Shown here: positions 5,847 to 10,562 of the stretch, in pieces
How positions within the stretch are numbered: position 1 is the first letter of the stretch
How the letters are laid out: each line of letters opens with the position of its first letter
Virus record (IMG/VR): IMGVR_UViG_3300027782_000131
Span: 1 to 46,663 of that record
Strand: one strand, 5' to 3'
Length of the DNA: 46,663 nt
DNA from: a virus
Notes under the pieces: generated by a model
The model's input: the letters and a program-made list of their open reading frames with translations, nothing else
The model's database searches: none
Told to the model about the DNA's origin: nothing
Program-made: the position numbers and the translations under genes

Positions 5847-6024
5847 TTTAATGGAGAAAGTTCTAATGATTGAAGAAGCACTGACCGACAAACAACTAAC
5901 TGCTTTGCGTGATATGTTGTATCACTACAAAGAGTTTCAGGAAGAACTCTATGACTATCCTGAACCTGATACTTTGTTTACTCAAACACAACGAGAACTC
6001 TTCACTCTTCTGGATATTGTATGA
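5839..6024 (+). CDS. Small acidic helical protein, unknown function
   Basis: 61 residues from ATG 5839 (MPDLMEKVLMIEEALTDKQL), overlapping the upstream stop by 8 nt. ATG 5851 (MEKVLM...) is an alternative start. Acidic and helical, ending QRELFTLLDIV. Its stop overlaps the next ATG as ATGA (6021-6024), so translation is probably coupled through the operon. No family recognised. Confidence 0.65.
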   Translation: MPDLMEKVLMIEEALTDKQLTALRDMLYHYKEFQEELYDYPEPDTLFTQTQRELFTLLDIV

Positions 6025-6206
6025 GCAACAACACAACTTGGTTTGAAGTATTTGTTATTCTTGGTGCTGGTTTTGTGCTTCTCGTAGTTGCTGCGGGTCT
6101 TCTTGCTATCACCAATCCAAAAATTGAAGCAAAATGTATCGCAAAAGGAGGGCAAGTTTTTGCTGTTCCTGGTCATCCTAGTTCCTGTCTTTATCCTGCA
6201 AAATGA
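6021..6206 (+). CDS. Small single-span membrane protein
   Basis: 61 residues. A short polar start (MSNNTTW), one strongly hydrophobic helix at residues ~8-30 (FEVFVILGAGFVLLVVAAGL LAI), then a ~30-residue tail with two Cys (KCIAKGGQVF...HPSSCLYPAK). If the tail faces the periplasm or lumen, the two Cys could form a disulphide. It overlaps its neighbours on both sides by ATGA. No family recognised; its topology resembles other small phage membrane proteins. Confidence 0.7.
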   Translation: MSNNTTWFEVFVILGAGFVLLVVAAGLLAITNPKIEAKCIAKGGQVFAVPGHPSSCLYPAK

Positions 6207-6352
6207 ATTACCTCACTTCTGATGATCTCAACAATCTGATTCGTTTGGTTGAAGAAAACAATCAATACAACGATGATGATGACAAAGAGTTTTGGGATGA
6301 TGTTATGATTCGTCTCAATCAAGAATACCGTCACTGTTTGGATGATTTCTAA
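6203..6352 (+). CDS. Small acidic protein, unknown function
   Basis: A 49-residue ORF (MNYLTSDDLNNLIRLVEENN, QYNDDDDKEFWDDVMIRLNQ, EYRHCLDDF), starting inside the previous stop (ATGA at 6203-6206). It has two helices joined by an Asp-rich DDDD turn. The next gene starts two bases after its stop. Acidic and soluble. Unrecognised. Confidence 0.65.
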   Translation: MNYLTSDDLNNLIRLVEENNQYNDDDDKEFWDDVMIRLNQEYRHCLDDF

Positions 6353-6354
6353 TA

Positions 6355-6540
6355 ATGACACTCACTCAAGAATTGAAAAACGGTGCAACTTTGGTCTGGA
6401 ATGACCCAGACCCCATTGAGGGCAATGATTACACAATTGTGTCAATCAAAGAACTTAATGATGAAATTGCACTGATTCAGTATAATCAAGGTCTGAGTGA
6501 AGCAGAAGTTTTTCTTCACGAAATCAATTATTCTAACTGA
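6355..6540 (+). CDS. Small protein, unknown function
   Basis: 61 residues (MTLTQELKNGATLVWNDPDP, then NDYTIVSIKELNDEIALIQY...SEAEVFLHEINYSN). The strand-rich pattern with turns at NDPDP and NDE suggests a small beta barrel or SH3-like fold. It begins 2 nt after the upstream stop, in the operon from cassette 7. No catalytic residues or metal motif visible. No family recognised. Confidence 0.68.
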   Translation: MTLTQELKNGATLVWNDPDPIEGNDYTIVSIKELNDEIALIQYNQGLSEAEVFLHEINYSN

Positions 6541-6567
6541 TAATAAACCAACAACTAAACAAATCAA

Positions 6568-6834
6568 ATGGAAATCTCTAAAATCCTCACACTATCAACA
6601 GCACACCTTCATCCTTTAGAGGGACAAAAGATTGATAAAGTTTCTTATGTTCATAGTGATACTTGTTCTCTGGTAAATGCTGACCCAGAGATGTATAGTT
6701 TTTATATCGAAGAAAGTATGCCTTGTTTGGTAGATTTGCTGAAATCAGTTAATGAGCAATACGATGATATTGTTTATGTGTTATTTGATGCTGATGCAAA
6801 TGTAGAGGATGTGTTTAGGAAATATGATTGGTGA
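6568..6834 (+). CDS. DUF5983-like phage protein
   Basis: 88 residues. The N-terminus ILTLSTAHLHP and the C-terminus YVLFDADANVEDVFRKYDW match, from memory, the two ends of the DUF5983 family, small phage and plasmid proteins of unknown activity. The middle has a strand-helix pattern (YSFYIEESMPCLVDLLKSVN). Last gene of the cassette 7 operon, 27 nt after the previous stop. The family call is moderate and no function is known. Confidence 0.65.
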   Translation: MEISKILTLSTAHLHPLEGQKIDKVSYVHSDTCSLVNADPEMYSFYIEESMPCLVDLLKSVNEQYDDIVYVLFDADANVEDVFRKYDW

Positions 6835-6835
6835 T

Positions 6836-6906
6836 GTGCCAGTTGTGCAAGTGTCCATAACATTCCCAAAACGACCCGAACCCGTGCTATGATTACGGAG
6901 TAATCA
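6836..6906 (+). promoter_or_regulatory. Early promoter cassette 8
   Basis: A decayed upstream dyad centred at 6846.5, 41.5 bp from the -10. TAACAT at 6858-6863 lies exactly 30 bp before the extended -10 TGC-TATGAT (6888-6893), which overlaps the perfect dyad TGATTAC-GGA-GTAATCA (6890-6906). ATG at 6918 is 25 nt from the -10. It drives the ArdA-like gene. Confidence 0.78.
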
Positions 6907-6917
6907 AAAGAAAACCA

Positions 6918-7337
6918 ATGTCTGTTCCTTTCACTATGAATTACAAAGAAGTTTACGAACAGGAAACTGTAAGCAAAATTGAAGAACTTCTAGAAGATTC
7001 TTATTCTCTGGAAGACATTATCAATTTTATTGATGAGAACTCTGAAGCAGATTTTCGCAATTTTTATGAAGAGTATGTAACTGTTGGTGAAGAGTATTCT
7101 TATGGTGCTGTAGATGCTTTCATTGAAGAGTTTGGTCTTCATTCTTTGGTTGGTGATAACTTTCAAGATGCTTATCGTGGGCAATGGGAATCCAAAGCAT
7201 CTTATGCAGAAAATTATGTAAGTGATTGTTATGTTGTTGATCTTCCTGGTTTTCTAGAGATTGATTGGGAAGCATCATTTGAAAATCTGGATGTTATTTT
7301 CAACGGCAATGGTTATGTGTTTGACACTCAATTCTGA
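6918..7337 (+). CDS. ArdA-like antirestriction protein (short form)
   Basis: 139 residues, highly acidic. Residues 66-139 match the central and C-terminal part of ArdA: AFIEEFGLHSL, FQDAYRGQWESKASYAENY (82-100), then DLPGFLEIDWEASFENLDVI and VFDTQF. ArdA proteins are DNA mimics that occupy the DNA site of type I restriction enzymes. Usual length is about 165-180 aa. The N-terminal domain here is reduced to ~60 mostly helical residues, so it is a short form. Transcription from its own early cassette fits a need to act as soon as DNA enters. Activity is inferred from similarity. Confidence 0.78.
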   Translation: MSVPFTMNYKEVYEQETVSKIEELLEDSYSLEDIINFIDENSEADFRNFYEEYVTVGEEYSYGAVDAFIEEFGLHSLVGDNFQDAYRGQWESKASYAENYVSDCYVVDLPGFLEIDWEASFENLDVIFNGNGYVFDTQF

Positions 7338-7347
7338 ACTTATTCTA

Positions 7348-7611
7348 ATGACTGATTTTCCTACTTTACATTCTAAAGACGGCACGATGGTTGTTCAATA
7401 CTATCCTGTCAAAACTCCTTATGGTGATATTAGCAAAGAATGGTGTTTGCAAGTTCTTTCTTGGGAAGGTGTAGAGCAAATGTCTAAAAAGTTTCTCAAT
7501 CGTGTTGAGAAATCTCTTGCTATCCGTGACCGTGTTTCACTTGGTTATATTGTCACTGCTGACAATAGTAATCTTCCACAACTTGGTAATCCTTTCTACG
7601 GTGCTGTTTAG
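7348..7611 (+). CDS. Small protein, unknown function
   Basis: 87 residues from ATG 7348 (MTDFPTLHSKDGTMVVQYYP). The longer in-frame ORF from 7261 would overlap the ArdA-like gene and is rejected. A strand-rich first half (VVQYYPVKTPYGDISKEWCL) is followed by a helix (VEQMSKKFLNRVEKSLAIRD) and a C-terminal strand. It lies 10 nt after the ArdA-like gene on the same transcript, so a role in early defence is possible but unproved. No family recognised. Confidence 0.68.
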   Translation: MTDFPTLHSKDGTMVVQYYPVKTPYGDISKEWCLQVLSWEGVEQMSKKFLNRVEKSLAIRDRVSLGYIVTADNSNLPQLGNPFYGAV

Positions 7612-7644
7612 TGTAACAGGTCCCACATGAGTCCAATGATACCA

Positions 7645-7702
7645 TGTGCCACTTGTTCTAGTGGCACAGTAAAAGAGCACAGACCTGAAAATGTGGTATT
7701 CT
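7645..7702 (+). promoter_or_regulatory. Early promoter cassette 9 (variant)
   Basis: Perfect 9-bp hairpin TGTGCCACT-N6-AGTGGCACA (7645-7668), an AGTAAAAGAGCAC element, then TGG-TATTCT as a weaker extended -10 (7697-7702). The dyad centre is 40.5 bp from the -10, one base off the others. The -10 is not inside a dyad, and the ATG at 7764 is 62 nt away. This copy breaks the fixed leader rule. Confidence 0.5.
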
Positions 7703-7763
7703 TAAAGGGTGGAGGGAGCAGGTCGCACTGTCCCACACAAGTCTCAATCTTTATTCTTTTAAC

Positions 7764-8438
7764 ATGGACCGTTCACAAGTCATCTCCAAGATTCAGTCCA
7801 TCCTGAAACTTCAGGAAGGAACTTCTTTTGATGGTGAAGCAGATGCTGCTGCAAAGATGATTGATAAACTTTGCAAACAGTATGGTGTTACGATTACTGA
7901 AGCAACTGAAACTCAAGTATTTGATGAGTCGTTTGCTACTTTCAAACGTGCGAACTATGCACTTACGACTCTTTTGAATGCGATTGCAACATTTTATGAT
8001 GCAAAAGCATATATGAAGAATGGTGATGTGAAATCTCTTCAGGTTATTGGTTCTGATGCACAACAGATTCAAGTGAAACTGTATTTTGATTACTTGAATC
8101 AAGTAATGGAGAAAGAAGCAGAGGTTGCACATCAAGCAGAGAAGATTCTATCTAATCTGACTGGTAAGAGTGTATCTCGCAGTTTCAAACTTAATTTCCG
8201 TAAGGCATTTGCTGATAAAGTAGCACTGCGGTTGTTTGAGATGAAGAAAGAAGAGAACCGAGTTCACGATGATGCAAAAGCAGTGAGTGATAAACTCTCT
8301 ACGATGCGATTTGGACGTGCTCGTAAAATGAATGGTGGAAGTGGTGAAGGTGCTGCTATTGGGTCAAATGTTGGTGCTGGTGTTTCTTTGAATCGTCAGG
8401 CATCAGGATCTACTCAACGTGCTCTGTGTGGTGTATAG
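7764..8438 (+). CDS. DUF2786 domain protein
   Basis: 224 residues. Residues ~5-45 (ISKIQSILKLQEGTSFDGEA then AAAKMIDKLCKQYGV) are a DUF2786 domain, a helical unit common in phage and bacterial proteins of unknown function. The middle (~60-170) is a predicted alpha/beta region, and the C-terminus is a Gly/Ser-rich low-complexity tail (MNGGSGEGAAIGSNVGAGVS). No nuclease motif is evident. It is the only gene of the cassette 9 unit. Related proteins occur in T4-like cyanophages; their role is unknown. Confidence 0.8.
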   Translation: MDRSQVISKIQSILKLQEGTSFDGEADAAAKMIDKLCKQYGVTITEATETQVFDESFATFKRANYALTTLLNAIATFYDAKAYMKNGDVKSLQVIGSDAQQIQVKLYFDYLNQVMEKEAEVAHQAEKILSNLTGKSVSRSFKLNFRKAFADKVALRLFEMKKEENRVHDDAKAVSDKLSTMRFGRARKMNGGSGEGAAIGSNVGAGVSLNRQASGSTQRALCGV

Positions 8439-8471
8439 GTTATCCTGTCCCACACGAGACTCATTATGCGA

Positions 8472-8543
8472 TGTGCCAGTCGTAGAACTGGCACAGTAAA
8501 AGAGCAGAGACCCCATTTCCGTGCTATGATTACGGAGTAATCA
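8472..8543 (+). promoter_or_regulatory. Early promoter cassette 10
   Basis: Perfect 9-bp hairpin TGTGCCAGT-N6-ACTGGCACA (8472-8495), AGTAAA at 8495-8500, and the extended -10 TGC-TATGAT (8525-8530). The -10 overlaps the perfect dyad TGATTAC-GGA-GTAATCA (8527-8543). Dyad centre to -10 is 41.5 bp and -10 to ATG 8555 is 25 nt. This is the cleanest copy. Confidence 0.8.
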
Positions 8544-8554
8544 ATCAAAAGCAG

Positions 8555-8728
8555 ATGACGACTTCACAGAAGATGGAAAAGTATTTCCTTCTCAATCTTA
8601 TTTCTCTGATTGATGAAGTGCAAGGTAAAACAAAATTGCCTTCACAATTCAATCAAAAGAACAAGTCAGTCTTCAAAAAACAAATCAAATCACAAAAACA
8701 AGATCAATCTGCCCTTGCCAATGTTTAA
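8555..8728 (+). CDS. Small basic protein, unknown function
   Basis: A 57-residue ORF (MTTSQKMEKYFLLNLISLID then EVQGKTKLPS...), with the start fixed by cassette 10. The N-terminal helix is amphipathic; residues 24-52 are rich in Lys and Gln (QFNQKNKSVFKKQIKSQKQD) and probably disordered or nucleic-acid binding. Overlaps the next gene by 8 nt. No family recognised. Confidence 0.6.
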   Translation: MTTSQKMEKYFLLNLISLIDEVQGKTKLPSQFNQKNKSVFKKQIKSQKQDQSALANV

Positions 8729-8864
8729 TCAAGAAGATTTACAAAGTATCCTAACTCTCATTGAGTTTCATGATGATTGGGATGAAATCAAAGAGTTGTA
8801 TGATATTGATCTAAACTCACTCTTTGATAAAGTCCATACCGCACTTGATAACACCAATGACTGA
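8721..8864 (+). CDS. Small acidic protein, unknown function
   Basis: 47 residues from ATG 8721 (MFNQEDLQSILTLIEFHDDW, then DEIKELYDIDLNSLFDKVHT). A longer in-frame reading from 8610 would bury most of the upstream gene and is rejected. Acidic, helical and soluble. Overlaps the previous gene by 8 nt and the next by 8 nt, in the five-gene operon from cassette 10. Unrecognised. Confidence 0.65.
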   Translation: MFNQEDLQSILTLIEFHDDWDEIKELYDIDLNSLFDKVHTALDNTND

Positions 8865-9066
8865 TGAACAATTAAATGATCAAATGGATATTACCTTCTC
8901 TCAAGTTGACAAAAGGTTTCATAAACTTCTCAACAAGAAAGGTAAGAAACATAGACAGAATGCACGATCAATCTTTTATGAATGGGGAGAAATCTTTACT
9001 CATGAAGATCACGAAGGACCAGTAGAAATCCTTTACGTGCCTGACTTTCATCAATTCATCAACTAA
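8857..9066 (+). CDS. Small protein, unknown function
   Basis: 69 residues from ATG 8857 (MTDEQLNDQMDITFSQVDKR), overlapping the previous gene by 8 nt. The basic middle segment (KLLNKKGKKHRQNARSIFYE) is followed by WGEIFTHEDHEGPVEILYVPDF. Mixed charge, several His. It could be nucleic-acid binding, judging by the basic helix only. No family recognised. Confidence 0.68.
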   Translation: MTDEQLNDQMDITFSQVDKRFHKLLNKKGKKHRQNARSIFYEWGEIFTHEDHEGPVEILYVPDFHQFIN

Positions 9067-9070
9067 CCTA

Positions 9071-9199
9071 ATGACTATCCGTTTCACTTACGACATTCAA
9101 ACTCAACAAAAGGTTTATGCCGTATGTAACCACAATGGTGATTGTAAGTATCTGACTACATCCATCACTGATGCTATCCAACTTTGTCAACAAAACTAA
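9071..9199 (+). CDS. Very small Cys-containing protein, unknown function
   Basis: A 42-residue ORF (MTIRFTYDIQTQQKVYAVCN, HNGDCKYLTTSITDAIQLCQ, QN). The pattern of two or three strands followed by a helix, with Cys at 19, 25 and 39, suggests a compact mini-domain. It starts 4 nt after the previous stop and ends 1 nt before the next ATG. Its position in the gap-free operon is the main support. Confidence 0.55.
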   Translation: MTIRFTYDIQTQQKVYAVCNHNGDCKYLTTSITDAIQLCQQN

Positions 9200-9200
9200 C

Positions 9201-9404
9201 ATGCTTATCCTACACAAAGAAGATCACGGTGCTGTTTATACGTTAGGTGAAGATTATGAACTATTCTATTCTCCTATCTACACTGATAACACAATTAACC
9301 TGAATGAGTTTACACCAGTAGATCTAGCAGAGTGTGATGATGAATATGAAGTCCTAGACATTCGTAATGAACTCATTGCCTTATCATCTAATGTGCGATA
9401 TTGA
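9201..9404 (+). CDS. Small acidic protein, unknown function
   Basis: 67 residues from ATG 9201 (MLILHKEDHGAVYTLGEDYE, then LFYSPIYTDNTINLNEFTPV...CDDEYEVLDIRNELIAL). The upstream in-frame start at 9171 would overlap the preceding gene and is less likely. Strand-rich first half, acidic helix at the C-terminus. Last gene of the early block and the last to use the CTT/GGT/CGT codon style. No family recognised. Confidence 0.68.
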   Translation: MLILHKEDHGAVYTLGEDYELFYSPIYTDNTINLNEFTPVDLAECDDEYEVLDIRNELIALSSNVRY

Positions 9405-9674
9405 GTCTATCTCTCTACTCTCTCACACTCTATTTCTCATGCTCATAAGCATAGATTATCAATTACAGCACAATTACGTTACATTTCATAACTAAATTAA
9501 ATGTATTAAAAAACATAACTAGGTGTTTTGTAGTGTGCTATATATTAGTTACTTTATAGTGTGTTAACGCTTCATAAATGCTCTGTCTTTTATGGGTCTA
9601 GGCTTGCAGTCTACCATGATTCGCAGAAATTGTCAAGCGCCTCACAGACTCTTCTAGGACTGGCACAGCACATC
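9405..9674 (+). other. Non-coding stretch after the early block
   Basis: No convincing gene. It starts with a pyrimidine-rich run (9405-9437) and a small perfect hairpin ATGCT-CATA-AGCAT (9439-9452) without a T-tract. An A/T-rich segment to about 9570 and a mixed segment to 9674 follow. GGACTGGCACAG at 9658-9669 resembles the right half of the cassette hairpin. Otherwise I see nothing definite. Confidence 0.5.
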
Positions 9675-9702
9675 TTGACAAAAAACCTAGTGTTTATAAT
9701 AC
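9675..9702 (+). promoter_or_regulatory. Candidate promoter for the 54-aa gene at 9770
   Basis: A consensus -35 TTGACA (9675-9680) with two overlapping -10 candidates, TATAAT at 9695-9700 (spacer only 14) or TAATAC at 9697-9702 (spacer 16). Transcription would begin near 9706-9710, immediately before the 17-bp inverted repeat. Confidence 0.45.
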
Positions 9703-9717
9703 TTTTGAAGGACATTA

Positions 9718-9769
9718 TAGTTTTGTCCCGAAACCCCCCCTAAATAACCCTAGTTTCGGGACAAAACTA
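9718..9769 (+). repeat. 17-bp perfect inverted repeat abutting a start codon
   Basis: TAGTTTTGTCCCGAAAC (9718-9734) is exactly complementary to 9753-9769, with an 18-nt loop that contains a C7 run and CTAAATAA. The right arm ends one base before the ATG at 9770. In RNA this would make a very stable hairpin covering the ribosome-binding region; in DNA it could be an operator for the protein encoded next to it. Confidence 0.9.
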
Positions 9770-9934
9770 ATGAGACCTCAAAAGTATAAGAATCTAGGAC
9801 CAACGGAAAGAATGAGAGTGCCTTTATACAAACAGATTACGATTTTATGTGATGTGTTAGACAGAAAGGCGGATGAAGGTTATGATGCCGTTGAGTTATT
9901 AGATTCGTTTATTGAGGATATAAGCAGTCGTTGA
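9770..9934 (+). CDS. Small possible ribbon-helix-helix protein beside origin-like repeats
   Basis: A 54-residue ORF (MRPQKYKNLGPTERMRVPLY, KQITILCDVLDRKADEGYDA, VELLDSFIEDISSR). Basic tail, strand-like RMRVPLY, helix, turn, helix: the right size and order for a ribbon-helix-helix DNA-binding protein. It shares a pattern with the 54-aa protein at 5387. It lies between a 17-bp inverted repeat that touches its ATG and a cluster of DnaA-box-like repeats just after its stop, a typical setting for an autoregulated or origin-binding protein. Codons are AGA/TTA/GGA type, unlike the early block. Function inferred from context. Confidence 0.6.
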   Translation: MRPQKYKNLGPTERMRVPLYKQITILCDVLDRKADEGYDAVELLDSFIEDISSR

Positions 9935-9943
9935 GACAGTACC

Positions 9944-9995
9944 TGTGAAAAACCTGTGGAAAACTTATAAGAAACTGTGGAAAACCTGTGTATAA
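9944..9995 (+). repeat. Four phased DnaA-box-like sites
   Basis: TGTGAAAAA (9944-9952), TGTGGAAAA (9955-9963), TGTGGAAAA (9976-9984) and TGTGTATAA (9987-9995), all in one orientation. On the minus strand they read TTTTTCACA, TTTTCCACA twice, and TTATACACA. TTTTCCACA is the DnaA box reported for cyanobacteria, and TTATACACA matches the E. coli form TTATNCACA. Starts are 11, 21 and 11 bp apart, close to one, two and one helical turns. Confidence 0.7.
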
Positions 9996-9998
9996 CTC

Positions 9999-10370
9999 TT
10001 CGTCATGTATAAGAGTTCGTTATAGCAGTTCGTCATACAGCACAGTATAAGCATATGTTCGTTATAGTATGTGAGAGTATGACAAACTAACAGTCCTTCA
10101 ATTAGGACACCCCCCATATAGTTTGCTATTCGGTTCGTCCTGTGCTATACTGTTCGTTGTACACAGTTCTGTGTGCTAACTATAACCCCACTATCTGATA
10201 AACTCACACTCACTTCGTCTTTTTGGATACCCCCCATATAGTTTCTTATTTGAATCGCACAGTGTTACATAAGCACTTATATCGTCCCCTTCGTTATAAG
10301 GACACCCCCCATATAGTTTATTATAACAACACACAGTACTGAATATAAGTATTCGTGATTGTTCGTCTAT
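9999..10370 (+). repeat. TTCGT repeat field (ten copies)
   Basis: TTCGT occurs on the plus strand at 9999, 10016, 10029, 10058, 10134, 10153, 10214, 10290, 10352 and 10362. Subtypes are TTCGTTATA (10016, 10058, 10290) and TTCGTCAT (9999, 10029). By base composition less than one copy would be expected in this length. The region has no plausible gene. It looks like iterons or binding sites for a dedicated protein. Confidence 0.7.
10105..10319 (+). repeat. Three 20-bp direct repeats GGAYACCCCCCATATAGTTT
   Basis: Copies at 10105-10124, 10225-10244 and 10300-10319, identical except C/T at position 4. Spacing is 120 and 75 bp, and the intervals are interspersed with TTCGT repeats. Two related C-runs followed by TAAA lie at 9734-9743 and 10436-10444. 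Runs of six C are striking in such A/T-rich DNA. Confidence 0.85.
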
Positions 10371-10512
10371 TATAATCAAACAGCACTGTTTGACAGTTAT
10401 ATATTGTGTTGTTGTATTCTTATACCTAACCGATGCCCCCCTAAAGCTAAAAAGGCAAACTACCCTAACCTACAAACCTTTGAAAGCGTCCGAGGGATTA
10501 TGAATAAAAATA
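10371..10512 (+). other. Non-coding remainder of the repeat region
   Basis: No convincing gene. It contains one more C6-TAAA run (10436-10444) and otherwise unremarkable A/T-rich sequence. An ORF that crosses it in frame with the gene at 10593 has a Cys/Leu-rich, implausible N-terminal part. Confidence 0.4.
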
Positions 10513-10536
10513 AAAAAATTTTCCCCAAAATTTTTT
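10513..10536 (+). repeat. 10-bp A/T-only hairpin with CCCC loop
   Basis: AAAAAATTTT (10513-10522), CCCC, AAAATTTTTT (10527-10536): perfect complementarity. It would melt or extrude easily. It may act as an unwinding element beside the repeat field, or as an A/T terminator, since the 3' arm ends in a T6 run. Confidence 0.6.
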
Positions 10537-10562
10537 GTGTAAAAAAGTTAAAGTGCTATATA
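10535..10562 (+). promoter_or_regulatory. Promoter for the gene at 10593
   Basis: TTGTGT (10535-10540), 16-bp spacer, TATATA (10557-10562) preceded by TGC, an extended -10. The leader to the ATG at 10593 would be about 24 nt and contains AAGAG close to the start. Confidence 0.5.

Noticed and set aside
9561-9743. 60-aa open frame on the plus strand
   Set aside because: Starts with a non-ATG codon, crosses the promoter and the inverted repeat, and has no plausible protein features.
10105-10319. Three 20-bp repeats as a CRISPR array
   Set aside because: Only three copies, unequal spacers of 100 and 55 bp, no dyad in the repeat and no cas genes.
9734-10444. C-runs as a G-quadruplex on the minus strand
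   Set aside because: The runs are separated by 70 bp or more, far beyond normal quadruplex loops.
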